43,376 nucleotides of DNA from contig JAHQWP010000064.1 in NCBI GenBank assembly GCA_029856235.1, positions 1-43,376 of the forward strand, written 5' to 3'. The position numbers were made by a program, and so were the translations under genes. The DNA comes from Promethearchaeia archaeon (lineage in GTDB: Archaea > Asgardarchaeota > Lokiarchaeia > Sigyniarchaeales > SOKP01). Below are positions 7,815-16,856 of this stretch, piece after piece (within the stretch, counting starts at the first letter, position 1; the number at the start of each line of letters is the position of its first letter). Below the pieces are notes generated by a model that was given only the letters and a program-made list of their open reading frames with translations, was not told the origin of the DNA and ran no database searches.

Positions 7815-8918
7815 CTAAATAAAATTTTTTTGCAATTGATATTTTAACAAGCAATCACATGAAGTATGTGAATCGTTTATTGTCAGAGAGTTAATATTTT
7901 GAGTTAAAACAAATTCTTTGAGAGCTGTTATCATAAATTCGTTGCATTCTCGTTTTAGACAATTGTGAATGCCTCTTTTAGTGCCAGCACCCGAAGGGGA
8001 GGATATTATCCTCACAGATTTTAGTATGTCGTTATTTTTACATGTTTTAAGTAAACATTTAAACAGAGAATAAAACCAAGGAGGTCGATATCGATTTTGA
8101 TAAAACAAGTATTCTACAAGGGAATTTTTTTGAATATTTAGAGGGTTTATCGAAATAGTGTTAATTTTTAATTCTACTAATTTTTGGATTGAATTAGCGC
8201 AATCGTCTATTGCAGTTTGCTCATTTATAAATGGCGGTTTAAAGAGTAAATAAGCTCTAATACCTATATCGTTCTTTTTACATAAATGAATTGCATCCAG
8301 AAAATCTTTGAATTTCAACCCTTTATTAATATAATTGTTTCTAATATAGTCATTTACGGTTTCCAGACCAATAGCAACTTCAACATATTTGTCCTTTAAA
8401 ATACTCTTCATAATGTTAAGCTTCTCATTGGTAATATAATCTACTCGAGATTCTATAACAACTTCTTTAATTTTAGGGACATCTGCTATTTTCTTAAATA
8501 TATGTTCTCGAACATCAGCAGATATTTCGTCATCGTCGAAAAAACTTCCAGAGTTATAGATTTTAATAATAAAATCATCCTCATCGGAAGTAATTTCACT
8601 TATTTTTTCTTCAAAAGCATAGTTAAATTGATTAATTATATGAATCTGATCTATTTTTTCAATAGTTGAGTCTTGAATATATCCACACATTGAGCATCCT
8701 CCATAATCTCCCAATGCCCAACTACAACCCTTTGTTCTTAATATTATAGTGAATTCCTTCCCTTTCTTACTAAGTAATCGATCTTCTTTTATCCAGAAAC
8801 TTACTGGTTTATCTACTTCTATTTTATCTAGTTTGAATTTTCTCTTAATTGATAGAATCCTAAACTCTTTGATTTTTTCAACGAGTAATGTATTTTCGTT
8901 AATTTTTTTCGTAGACAT
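7815..8918 (-). CDS. raSEA: archaeosine synthase radical SAM subunit RaSEA
   Basis: This 367-residue radical SAM protein has the family-specific cluster motif TKGCSWALGDYGGCSMCGY, with Cys65, Cys75 and Cys78 as [4Fe-4S] ligands in a non-standard spacing. It also has the NSGSFFDDDE segment near 126 and a C-terminal Cys cluster (HNCLKRECN and CDCLL). RaSEA works with ArcS: ArcS adds lysine to preQ0 at tRNA position 15 and RaSEA converts the lysine adduct to archaeosine. Its start overlaps the arcS end by 20 nt, so the pair is translationally coupled. Confidence 0.9.
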   Translation of the reverse strand: MSTKKINENTLLVEKIKEFRILSIKRKFKLDKIEVDKPVSFWIKEDRLLSKKGKEFTIILRTKGCSWALGDYGGCSMCGYIQDSTIEKIDQIHIINQFNYAFEEKISEITSDEDDFIIKIYNSGSFFDDDEISADVREHIFKKIADVPKIKEVVIESRVDYITNEKLNIMKSILKDKYVEVAIGLETVNDYIRNNYINKGLKFKDFLDAIHLCKKNDIGIRAYLLFKPPFINEQTAIDDCANSIQKLVELKINTISINPLNIQKNSLVEYLFYQNRYRPPWFYSLFKCLLKTCKNNDILKSVRIISSPSGAGTKRGIHNCLKRECNEFMITALKEFVLTQNINSLTINDSHTSCDCLLKYQLQKNFI

Positions 8919-10977
8919 TTACAATTTTACCTGTTTTTGAATTTTTAATATAGCTTGAACCAACAATCAAGCTTCCTAATCCGATGATATTCTCTTGATT
9001 TTTATCATAAATCAAAGCGAAGTCTTTTGGAACGAGGTTTGAACTAAATTTAATAATTCCTGGACGAAATAATGTATTTCCGTTAATTTTTTGGCCATCA
9101 AATATTATATAATTCGCTTCCTCTCTTAGGGGTAGTAACCTATTCGCGCCGTTAAGATTTAATTCAATTTGGCCCGTGTTAAAGTTGAATTTTCCCAACT
9201 TTTCGCGCGTTTTTTGGTCGCTTATTTCTATCTGATTACTCCTTTTGTTTCTCCATGTTTTAATCCCATTAACAAATATTTTATATCCGGTATTTTGACC
9301 AAATTGATAATCAATTATTTTAATAAACTTACGAGTCCAAGTTTTTAATAAATTTTTATTTTCGGGTATAGCACTATCTAATTCTAAAGAAGTTTTAAGA
9401 GATTCAATGTTACTTTCCAAAGACATTAATGATTCCTTAGTTGTAAGATTACCTTGCGGTTTTGTAAAGTAAAATTTATTGGTCAATTTTAAACGAGCCT
9501 TTTCTATTATTTTTAAGTAACCTTGATCCTTTAAATGGCATAATATTGGAATTCTATTATCAAATTTCTTCAATAAAGAAATGAGCATATTTGAAGCTAT
9601 TTCTATTTCTTCGTTGTCCCAATCTCCTGTTACTGAAATGTCGTATGAATTTGCGGGGTACACGTTCTCTAATTGTCTTGGAATAGCGCCTAACGGCGAT
9701 GTTAATATAATCTCTTGGAAATCAGGAAAATCTGGAAATTTCCTAAAAATTTCTTGAAATTTTCTGTGAGATCTCGACTCAGAGTAAGGTTTTTTTGCCG
9801 AACAAGGGATTAAAATTATCAATTTAGTCCAGGATTCTGGTGTAAAATTTTTCACCAATCTCTCCCGAAATTCCTGAAAGTCTGGTCTGTTATATGAAGA
9901 TGGACCAAAACATTTAATGGATTTACTTACTTGAGTAATTGGTGTTTCAAATCTCAAAACATCAAAATATTGAGTATCGAGTAATTTTAAGGTTGAGATT
10001 ATATTCATATCATCAAAAGAGGATTTTTCGATAAAGCCCCTAAAATCTTCCATCCTCAGGTACAATTTGATTTTATTCATATAAGTGTACGCTGATATGA
10101 TATTATGAAGCGTTAGTTGTTCTGTTTTTTCAGAAGAATATTTATTACTTAGAGTATGTTTTAAATTTCTCCTACAAATAGTACATGGACACGGAAGATA
10201 TTTAATCTTATAAATTGGGAGTAAATATTCTATAGTGTCATAGAAATTTTCAGAGGATAAATATTGTAAATATGAACAATCAATTAAATCGATGCCTAAA
10301 TAAATCAAAATCGGATAAAATTTCGGAATAATTCTACCTGAAACCATTAACACTAAATTATTATCGAGTTCTTTTTTAATTTTGAATATAACTTTCAAAA
10401 TATTCCTAAAATTACTAAAGTTGTCAAACAAATCAACTAAATTTAATATTCTCACATTTTTATTATTTCTAATTAGAGGGATGTACAGGTCAAATAGCTC
10501 ATAATAACCATACATCTTAATAGATAATCCAAAATCTAAATTAATGTATTGTAGTAAAATCTGATTTGACTCTTCTATAAAATTACTAATTTCCTCCTCA
10601 GCAAATTCTTTATTTATAGCAGTTGTCGGAATATTAAACGGAATAGAAGGAATGATATTGTCTTCTGCAAAGATTTTAATATTAGAAGCTAATTTTTCTT
10701 TAAAAGTTTCCATTGAACCATTATGAGTATAAATAAAGCCAGTTTCTTTAAATTTTTCCCGTAAAAATCCGATTTTTAAATAAAAATCTTTTAAAATTAC
10801 AAATATTTCGTGATCTTCGAACTCCTCAAGAAAACTCACATTATTCATCAGACTTTTTTTCATCGGAACAATAATATTTGGCGTTGAAATGAAACGTTTA
10901 GTTTCTTTTGAACATACTATTCTTCCTATTCTTGAGAAACCAATATTTTTTGTAATTAGTTCAAAAAAATAATTCAT
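8899..10977 (-). CDS. arcS: archaeosine synthase subunit alpha (ArcS/TgtA2)
   Basis: A TGT-like N-terminal domain retains a zinc site (CPCTIC at about residues 263-268 with His291). A central domain follows with the ArcS signature PCSAKKPYSESRSH (about 391-404), and a C-terminal PUA domain (about 605-690) should bind the tRNA acceptor region. ArcS attaches lysine to preQ0 at position 15 of tRNA, the step before RaSEA acts. The gene precedes and overlaps raSEA. I chose the ATG at 10977; a TTG three codons upstream (10986) is possible. At about 692 residues the length is normal for full ArcS proteins. Confidence 0.92.
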   Translation of the reverse strand: MNYFFELITKNIGFSRIGRIVCSKETKRFISTPNIIVPMKKSLMNNVSFLEEFEDHEIFVILKDFYLKIGFLREKFKETGFIYTHNGSMETFKEKLASNIKIFAEDNIIPSIPFNIPTTAINKEFAEEEISNFIEESNQILLQYINLDFGLSIKMYGYYELFDLYIPLIRNNKNVRILNLVDLFDNFSNFRNILKVIFKIKKELDNNLVLMVSGRIIPKFYPILIYLGIDLIDCSYLQYLSSENFYDTIEYLLPIYKIKYLPCPCTICRRNLKHTLSNKYSSEKTEQLTLHNIISAYTYMNKIKLYLRMEDFRGFIEKSSFDDMNIISTLKLLDTQYFDVLRFETPITQVSKSIKCFGPSSYNRPDFQEFRERLVKNFTPESWTKLIILIPCSAKKPYSESRSHRKFQEIFRKFPDFPDFQEIILTSPLGAIPRQLENVYPANSYDISVTGDWDNEEIEIASNMLISLLKKFDNRIPILCHLKDQGYLKIIEKARLKLTNKFYFTKPQGNLTTKESLMSLESNIESLKTSLELDSAIPENKNLLKTWTRKFIKIIDYQFGQNTGYKIFVNGIKTWRNKRSNQIEISDQKTREKLGKFNFNTGQIELNLNGANRLLPLREEANYIIFDGQKINGNTLFRPGIIKFSSNLVPKDFALIYDKNQENIIGLGSLIVGSSYIKNSKTGKIVNVYEKN

Positions 10978-11082
10978 ACTTTTCAATTAAAGATATTATT
11001 CTTTTGTAATTAAATTAATTTATTTCGCCTTTTTATAGTGTTTATAGTGCAATATCGAATTAAATTTAGAAAAATAGTATTC

Positions 11083-11670
11083 CTAAGGTTCGATTTTATA
11101 CTCTCCTCGTTTATACATTTCAAAGAGCATTTCAGCTTCATGAATTGCGTCGTCTACTGCTCTGTGTTTCTCTCTATAATTTGTTTTGGGAAAAAATATG
11201 TCCCAAGCTTCCTGCATCTTTGGATTCTTGTAACCTCCTTTTGAGTATACAATCTTACAAGCTTCTTTTGCTACCGCCATTATGTCGGGAATATCCTTTT
11301 TTATACTGAAACCTCTCGATTCCATAAATCCAAAATCGAAATAAGTGTTATACGCAGTTAGTGAATAATGATCGAATATTTCCTGGATGTCTTTTCTAAG
11401 ATGGTCTAAATTAGGAGCATTTTGAATCTCCTCGAATTTCAAATCAGAATTATAAAAAATCCACGCGTTTTTATGAAAATCCCCAAATGCTGATTCCTTT
11501 ACTGTTGAATCGAATAGGATTTTAGTTTCTCCAGTTTTTAAATCAAGTTCAACTATTCCAATCTCAATAATTAACCCGTTTTCTGGCTTTAAGTCTGTCG
11601 TTTCTATATCAATTATAGCGATCTTATCGTGGGTGTGCTTTTTGGTGAAATCAATAATATCTCGAAATAT
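11083..11670 (-). CDS. DEDDh 3'-5' exonuclease (RNase T/DnaQ-like)
   Basis: The minus-strand frame is open from 11700 to a stop at 11083 and encodes all exonuclease motifs: Exo I (AIIDIETTD), Exo II (AYNTYFDFGF) and Exo III (HRAVDDA, the HxAxxD form). The product would be about 195 residues and remove nucleotides from DNA or RNA 3' ends. There is no ATG, GTG or TTG early enough to include Exo I. An ATA at 11670 follows a GAGGAG ribosome-binding-like site by 6 nt and is the best start; ATT codons at 11658 and 11655 are alternatives. A start at the first ATG (about 11442) would lose Exo I and kill the enzyme. The replication, repair or RNA role is unknown. Confidence 0.75.
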   Translation of the reverse strand: MFRDIIDFTKKHTHDKIAIIDIETTDLKPENGLIIEIGIVELDLKTGETKILFDSTVKESAFGDFHKNAWIFYNSDLKFEEIQNAPNLDHLRKDIQEIFDHYSLTAYNTYFDFGFMESRGFSIKKDIPDIMAVAKEACKIVYSKGGYKNPKMQEAWDIFFPKTNYREKHRAVDDAIHEAEMLFEMYKRGEYKIEP

Positions 11671-11821
11671 GTCAAACTCCTCGCAAGGTTGATATTCTGT
11701 CTATTTTATTCTTTATAATATTGATATTATTCTTAATAAAAAAAATGTAATTGAAATGAAATATAAATCATTAGAGAGTGATTAAAAATGAACTTGAGAT
11801 TTGAAAGGATGTAAAATTATT

Positions 11822-12808
11822 CTAATAAATAACAAAATTAGTATAAGTCTTAAGTTCATCGAGAACAAAACTAGTAAATGTGTCTTCAATTTCATCTGAT
11901 TGGTACAAATCTCTTATAAATTCTGCGTAATCTTCTACATTTTTAACGCGAACTATCGCAAATAAGCCATGTTGCTCCCCAATCCTGAAAAGATCGGTTA
12001 TAAAGCTATTTTTTTCTAAATTTAAGGCAATTTCATTATATTTTGAGGGATCCTTAGGTTTGATTCTTACGAGATATTTTCCTCTAAATCCAATCTTTTT
12101 CGGAGAAAAGTTAAGAGCATAGTTAAGAATTACATTATTATTTTCAAGCTTTTTAATTCTGTTATGAATTGTAGATTGGGAGATTTCTTGCCTGTTCATT
12201 TCATTTAAAAAATCTTTATACTTATCGTTTATTATATCTTTAATCTCGTAAGTCGAGATTGGTTTAATATCCTGGTTTTCTTGCAATATTTTTAAAATTA
12301 CATAATCAAGACTATCAACATTGAAATTTGGATGAATTTTATTGTCAATCAATTCAATTCCATTAGTCTTGAATACTTTAATTGTCTCGATTATATGATA
12401 CTTCTTAAAATATGATTGAGCCATTATGTTATCTATTATACTTAAAACCTGGTAATACTCCTCAGACGAATGGAATATGAGTAAAGCAAATAGAGAATAT
12501 TCTCCTAAAATTCCATCAAGAATTTTTAATTGAGAGATTTTTAACAAATTTTCTAAGAGTTTCGGTTCCTTAGGATTGGTTTTAATCTCTAATAATACAT
12601 ATTTTAAGTTAATGGGAAGGATATTCGGATTAATATTGATTGTAAAATTATTAATTATTTTTTCTGTCTTCAGATCATCAAATTGTTTTTTAATTGTCTG
12701 TCTAGTATAACCTAAAACCTGTGTAAGCTTAGCTATTACGTATTTAGATTTATTGTTAAAACTTTTTAGAAGATTAAGGGTCCTAAATTCATCCATAGCT
12801 TCAGTCAT
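11822..12808 (-). CDS. tandem Lrp/AsnC-type transcriptional regulator
   Basis: This 328-residue protein contains two Lrp-like modules in one chain. Residues about 1-55 form a winged helix (TRQTIKKQFDDLKTEKIINNF), followed by a RAM-like alpha/beta segment. Residues about 165-245 form a second helix-turn-helix with a longer insert (QSTIHNRIKKLENNNVI), followed by a second RAM-like segment (GKYLVRIKPKDP to the C-terminus). Lrp proteins sense amino acids or related metabolites. It is divergently transcribed from the S-adenosylhomocysteine hydrolase gene, with 135 bp between the starts, so control of methyl-cycle genes is a reasonable guess. No operator was identified. Confidence 0.75.
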   Translation of the reverse strand: MTEAMDEFRTLNLLKSFNNKSKYVIAKLTQVLGYTRQTIKKQFDDLKTEKIINNFTININPNILPINLKYVLLEIKTNPKEPKLLENLLKISQLKILDGILGEYSLFALLIFHSSEEYYQVLSIIDNIMAQSYFKKYHIIETIKVFKTNGIELIDNKIHPNFNVDSLDYVILKILQENQDIKPISTYEIKDIINDKYKDFLNEMNRQEISQSTIHNRIKKLENNNVILNYALNFSPKKIGFRGKYLVRIKPKDPSKYNEIALNLEKNSFITDLFRIGEQHGLFAIVRVKNVEDYAEFIRDLYQSDEIEDTFTSFVLDELKTYTNFVIY

Positions 12809-12943
12809 AAGAATAAAATATAAATCATGCTATTTAAATGTTAATATTCTTTAATAAATATCCTTACCCTTTAACCAATAATATATTTAAATTGATGCTT
12901 AAATTAATTATTTTATTAACAAAAAATTATAAAATGAGTTATT

Positions 12944-14212
12944 ATGGTAAATTATAAAGTTGCTGATGAAAGTTTAGCAGAACAAGGTAAAGAAGCATTA
13001 TATATTGCTGAAAATAAAATGCCCGTCATTTCTAAAGTTATTCGAGAACGATTTGAAAGGGAAAAACCTTTAAAGGGCATAACAATTGCTGGATGCCTCC
13101 ATATAACAAAAGAAACTGGAAATCTAGCTCGAACCTTAAAAGCTGGTGGTGCAGAAGTATATTTATGTGGAAGTAATCCTTTATCAACTCAAGATGATGT
13201 ATCAGCTGCATTGGTTAAGGAAGGAATTAATGTATTTGCATGGCATGGGAATACTGATGAAGAATTTTATTGGTGTATAAGAGAATGTTTAAAGGCTAAG
13301 CCTAATATTCTTATAGACGATGGTGCTGATATGATTGTTACAGCTCATAAAGAATTTCCTGAATTGATTCAGAATGGTACTATTATCGCGTGTCAAGAAG
13401 AAACAACAACAGGCGTAAAAAGATTTAAAGCAATGGATAAGCAAGGGGCTTTAAAAGTTCCATTATTTCCCGTCAATGATGCGCGTTGCAAAAATCAATT
13501 TGATAATGAATTAGGGACTGGACAAGGAATTGTTGCTGCAATATATGGAATGCATGTCTTATTTGCTGGGAAAAATGTGATCATAGCAGGATTCGGACAT
13601 TGTTCCTCTGGAATGGCTTTAAGAGCGAGAGGATTAGGTGCTAATGTTACTGTAACGGAAGTCGATCCAATAAAAGCACTCCAAGCTAAATTTAGTGGGT
13701 ACAACGTAATGCCGATAGCAGAAGCTCTTCCTAATGCTGACATTATTCTGACTGCTACTGGATGTAAGCATGTCATTCTCCCTACCAAGGAAATGTTTGG
13801 ACTACTAAAGGATGGTGTTATTTTAGGAAATTTAGGTCATTTCGATATTGAAGTCCCAACCAAGGAGCTTTACGAGTATGCTAAGGAAATAAACCCAGTT
13901 CGTAGAGATGTTGAAGAATTAATTTTTCCCGATGGTAAAAAGATTTATCTTCTAGCTAAAGGAAGGTTAGCTAATTTAGTACTTTCTGAAGGGCATCCTA
14001 GCGAAGTCATGGACATGTCATTTGGTCTTCAAGCTCTAATGTCTGAATATATCGTTAAAAATAGCAAAAACTTAAAACCAGGAATGGTTGATATACCATC
14101 TGATATTGACGATAGAGTAGGCATTTTAAAACTTCAATCAATGGGTATTAAGATTGATAAACTAACCGATGAGCAATATAAGTACATCCACGGCTACGAA
14201 GAAGGAACTTAA
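12944..14212 (+). CDS. ahcY: S-adenosylhomocysteine hydrolase
   Basis: This 422-residue enzyme cleaves S-adenosylhomocysteine (or S-inosylhomocysteine in some archaea) to homocysteine, relieving product inhibition of methyltransferases. It has the N-terminal CLHITKETGNLARTL substrate segment, DDGADM near 125, EETTTGVKR near 152, the NAD-binding loop GFGHCSSG at 216-223 and a conserved C-terminal dimer tail ending near DEQYKYIHGY. The ITKETGNLARTL form is typical of archaeal/thermophile-type enzymes. The divergent Lrp gene may regulate it. T-rich tracts (14227-14251) follow the stop. Adenosine versus inosine preference cannot be told from sequence alone. Confidence 0.95.
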   Translation: MVNYKVADESLAEQGKEALYIAENKMPVISKVIRERFEREKPLKGITIAGCLHITKETGNLARTLKAGGAEVYLCGSNPLSTQDDVSAALVKEGINVFAWHGNTDEEFYWCIRECLKAKPNILIDDGADMIVTAHKEFPELIQNGTIIACQEETTTGVKRFKAMDKQGALKVPLFPVNDARCKNQFDNELGTGQGIVAAIYGMHVLFAGKNVIIAGFGHCSSGMALRARGLGANVTVTEVDPIKALQAKFSGYNVMPIAEALPNADIILTATGCKHVILPTKEMFGLLKDGVILGNLGHFDIEVPTKELYEYAKEINPVRRDVEELIFPDGKKIYLLAKGRLANLVLSEGHPSEVMDMSFGLQALMSEYIVKNSKNLKPGMVDIPSDIDDRVGILKLQSMGIKIDKLTDEQYKYIHGYEEGT

Positions 14213-14226
14213 TCTATTTTATTTAG

Positions 14227-14251
14227 TTTTTTTATTTTTATTACTTTTTTT
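14227..14251 (+). terminator. T-tract terminator after ahcY
   Basis: Two T7 runs (14227-14233 and 14245-14251) within a T-rich stretch lie 15-40 bp after the ahcY stop on its coding strand. Archaeal RNA polymerase terminates at such U-tracts. No hairpin is needed or obvious. Confidence 0.55.
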
Positions 14252-14368
14252 CAAATATCTTATATAATTCCCTTAATTTGGCTAAGTACATAAATTTAAA
14301 TTAAGTTTTGTTAAATTACTTCAATAACAGATAATAAAACCTAGTAAAAAAATAATTTAGTGTTATAA

Positions 14369-14872
14369 ATGAAAGAAAATATAGATTTAGATTTAGAAGA
14401 ATTACTAGAATTGATGAGATATGCTTTTCTCAGGTTGGATGGTGCGTGGTTCATGGCTTCGGTAGAAAAACTTGGTTTGGAAACTGCGACAGAATTAGAT
14501 GTAAAAGCATGGGAGATGTTTTCTGAAAGGTTGGGAAAGAAAATCGCTTCAATAACGAGTTTGAAAGGTGACTTCTCTAAAGCAATACCAAAACTAATGA
14601 AGATCCAACATACACTTATGAATATGAATTCAGAAATAGAGGTTATTAATGAGAACAAAATGATTCATAGAGTTTTAGAATGTGAAGTTTGGAGAATGGT
14701 TCAGAAAGTATGGCCTCAGGAGGCAATTCCTTGTCACAAGGTTACACTAGCAAGTATTAGAGGCTTACTAAAGGGCGCTTTTCCAGAAAATGACTTTATT
14801 TTAGAACATAAGAAGAAAATCCCTTTGGGAGATCCTTGTTGTGAGATTGAAATTACCGTAAAGAATTCCTAA
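14369..14872 (+). CDS. DUF6125-like protein (L-2-amino-thiazoline-4-carboxylate hydrolase-type fold)
   Basis: This soluble 167-residue protein has LMRYAFLRLDGAWFMASVEKLGLETATELD near its N-terminus and GDPCCEIEI near its end. That pattern fits the DUF6125 group related to L-2-amino-thiazoline-4-carboxylic acid hydrolases, found widely in archaea and anaerobes. The conserved paired Cys at the C-terminus and a mid-protein LECEVWRMVQKV segment fit the family as I remember it. The biochemical role is unknown. It follows ahcY after 156 bp with its own AT-rich leader, so co-regulation with ahcY is not assured. Confidence 0.55.
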   Translation: MKENIDLDLEELLELMRYAFLRLDGAWFMASVEKLGLETATELDVKAWEMFSERLGKKIASITSLKGDFSKAIPKLMKIQHTLMNMNSEIEVINENKMIHRVLECEVWRMVQKVWPQEAIPCHKVTLASIRGLLKGAFPENDFILEHKKKIPLGDPCCEIEITVKNS

Positions 14873-14879
14873 TAATCTC

Positions 14880-15272
14880 TTATTTTTCAAGATTCTTCTT
14901 TACAATTTCTAATTGTTTTTCTAATGTTTTCTTTTCTTCTTCCAAATCTTCCTTACGCTTCTTCTTCTCTTCTTCTCGCTTTTTTAAAGTATCCTCGCTA
15001 GGTTTTTCCAAATAATTAGTATTTTCTTGGGCATCTTTCAATTCCTTCATAATTGAACGTCTGAGATTTTGATTATTAAATCTTGGATCCATTGGTATGG
15101 AAAATATTGATTTATTTATTTCCGCAATTCTATGTCTTATAGCTGTCCGAATAAATTCGGATTTGTTTTGAAAGGCTAACCCCGCGTATCTATTTATTTT
15201 TTTAAAAAATCGTTCAGTAACTAAAACTTTAATCAACTTATTTCTTTTGTCTTCTTCTATCTTCTTTGCCAT
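14880..15272 (-). CDS. ribbon-helix-helix DNA-binding protein with coiled-coil tail
   Basis: Residues about 12-52 form a ribbon-helix-helix domain (KLIKVLVTERFFKKINRYAG, then a turn with NKSEFIRTAIRHRI). The last 40 residues are a charged Lys/Glu coiled coil. RHH dimers insert a beta ribbon in the DNA major groove and usually repress their own promoter. Four direct repeats with an 11-bp period lie 39-78 bp upstream of the ATG (15311-15350) and are strong operator candidates. The gene is convergent with the DUF6125-like gene (7 bp between stops). The Get3-like gene is upstream on the same strand but separated by 226 bp. No toxin partner is visible. Confidence 0.72.
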   Translation of the reverse strand: MAKKIEEDKRNKLIKVLVTERFFKKINRYAGLAFQNKSEFIRTAIRHRIAEINKSIFSIPMDPRFNNQNLRRSIMKELKDAQENTNYLEKPSEDTLKKREEEKKKRKEDLEEEKKTLEKQLEIVKKNLEK

Positions 15273-15310
15273 ATTTTATCATTTTTTATTCCTTATTTTT
15301 TTTTTAAATT

Positions 15311-15350
15311 TATGATCTTTTTATGATCCTTTTATGATCCCTTTATGGTC
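15311..15350 (-). promoter_or_regulatory. phased four-fold operator-like array upstream of the RHH gene
   Basis: TATGATC occurs at 15311, 15322 and 15333, and TATGGTC at 15344, giving four copies spaced exactly 11 bp, one helical turn. On the minus strand a TATA-like stretch lies just upstream at about 15361-15374, so the repeats cover the expected transcription start of the ribbon-helix-helix gene. RHH proteins are known to bind such phased arrays cooperatively, which suggests autorepression. Confidence 0.6.
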
Positions 15351-15498
15351 ATATAATGGTATATATATAAAAAGAATTTTTATATTTAAATGCATCTATT
15401 TTCGACTTAGAAATTGAATTTCAACTTAGTTGTTGAAAACTTGAAAAATCATAGTTAAATCTTAATAACTTAAATTTTTATTTTTATTTTTTTTTCTT

Positions 15499-16545
15499 CT
15501 ATATTTTAGGATTTAAAATATCATCTGGATAAATCTTGAATCCATAAATTTCATTAGCAAGATTTCTCAAACCATTTAATCCAATAGGTTCTTCTTTAAG
15601 TCTGTTAGACTCCCATATCTTAGTATTTTTAAATTCATTCTTAATCTCTAATAAGTATCGCTGCTGAATCGAGGAAATTTGACTGCAAAAATCGCACTTT
15701 TTCGCGTGTTTCTTGGGAATTATCATATTAATGTGAACGGCATCGAGGTTAATGTATTTATTAGTCAAATCTCTTGCTCGTTTGACTTCTTCAAAACTTG
15801 GTTTCTCAGCAATTGAAACCAACCTTAATGATCCTACACTATGGATCAAATCAGTGATTCTTTCCCCTCGCTTTTCAAGATCAACCATCATGTTAAAAAT
15901 CTCATTTCCTAGTTCCTTCCTTTTTTCATATTCGCCATCAAAGGGATTAAAAATCTGTTTAAACATCTTTGAAAAATTACGCATCGCACTTTTAATAGAG
16001 TTATAGAAATTTAACGAATATTTTAGGACTACTTTGACCTGATCCTCAGGGATTTCAAAAAGAGTAATCATATTAGCAGTTGGAGGAAAATCAGCTACAA
16101 TGATATCAAATTGCATCTCTTTAGAATCTTTATCTTCTGCGTCTAAAATTTTTTGAAAAAACATGGCATTTTTTAAAGCTAAGGGTATTGAATCTGAAGT
16201 AAAGGAAGTATCAATGAATTCTTCAATTTTTGGGATTCTACCCACTAAAGGCATCTGTTTCGTGAGAGTTTTCATCTTATAAATTAAATCCTTAGTGTAA
16301 ATTTCTGCATATTCATTTGCATCTGGTTCGATCGCCCACAAATTACTCGTTATTGAAGTAATCGTGTTTCCTATATCCTTTGATAGGAGATCTGATAAAT
16401 TATGTGCCATGTCAAAAGAAATAAGGAGAATTTTCTTATCTGGTAATAGATCTGATAATAATACTGCCGTAGCTGCACTTATGGATGATTTACCTACTCC
16501 TCCTTTCCCCCCTAAAACTATTATCTTTTCAATCAAACTTAACAC
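15499..16545 (-). CDS. Get3/ArsA-family ATPase
   Basis: This 348-residue protein has the deviant Walker A of the family (GKGGVGKSS, residues 13-21), a switch I region FDMAHNLSDLLS (44-55, normally DPAHS/N-LSD) and a paired-cysteine motif CDFC (284-287) like the zinc-binding CxxC of Get3. Get3 ATPases deliver tail-anchored membrane proteins; ArsA relatives power arsenite export. The single nucleotide domain plus CxxC favours Get3. Switch II reads DFPPTANMITLF in place of DTAPTGHTLRLL, a notable divergence that leaves function open. No arsenical pump is nearby. SecE and FtsY, also membrane-targeting genes, lie a few kilobases away. Confidence 0.78.
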   Translation of the reverse strand: MLSLIEKIIVLGGKGGVGKSSISAATAVLLSDLLPDKKILLISFDMAHNLSDLLSKDIGNTITSITSNLWAIEPDANEYAEIYTKDLIYKMKTLTKQMPLVGRIPKIEEFIDTSFTSDSIPLALKNAMFFQKILDAEDKDSKEMQFDIIVADFPPTANMITLFEIPEDQVKVVLKYSLNFYNSIKSAMRNFSKMFKQIFNPFDGEYEKRKELGNEIFNMMVDLEKRGERITDLIHSVGSLRLVSIAEKPSFEEVKRARDLTNKYINLDAVHINMIIPKKHAKKCDFCSQISSIQQRYLLEIKNEFKNTKIWESNRLKEEPIGLNGLRNLANEIYGFKIYPDDILNPKI

Positions 16546-16634
16546 TGAGTACCTTTAAAATTAGAAAATAAATAATAATAATTAATAATAAATATATAAA
16601 ATAAATTCAAGAATTTTAATGATTCTACATCAAT

Positions 16635-16856
16635 TTAATGAGTGCTTTTTGGAAAAAAAACTAACCTTCCCGAAATAGAGGGTTGCTCAGATTTCTCATT
16701 TTCTTCGAAATAAAAATAAAATCTACCAACATCAGTATTGATTCTACACTTGAATTTTCTTTTTGTGTTTGTTGAAAGTCTTTTCAATAATTTATTGTTC
16801 CAATAAATGCTCATGCAAACAAAACTATATTTTAACTTAAAAAAATCCCATTTCAT
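16635..16856 (-). CDS. doubtful small ORF, 73 aa
   Basis: An ATG-started minus-strand frame of 73 codons rich in Lys, Phe and Tyr. It matches nothing I recognise and codes in a biased AT-rich region, so it could be chance. It is kept because the interval between the Get3-like gene and dnaG is otherwise empty. No ribosome binding site is apparent. Confidence 0.2.
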   Translation of the reverse strand: MKWDFFKLKYSFVCMSIYWNNKLLKRLSTNTKRKFKCRINTDVGRFYFYFEENEKSEQPSISGRLVFFPKSTH

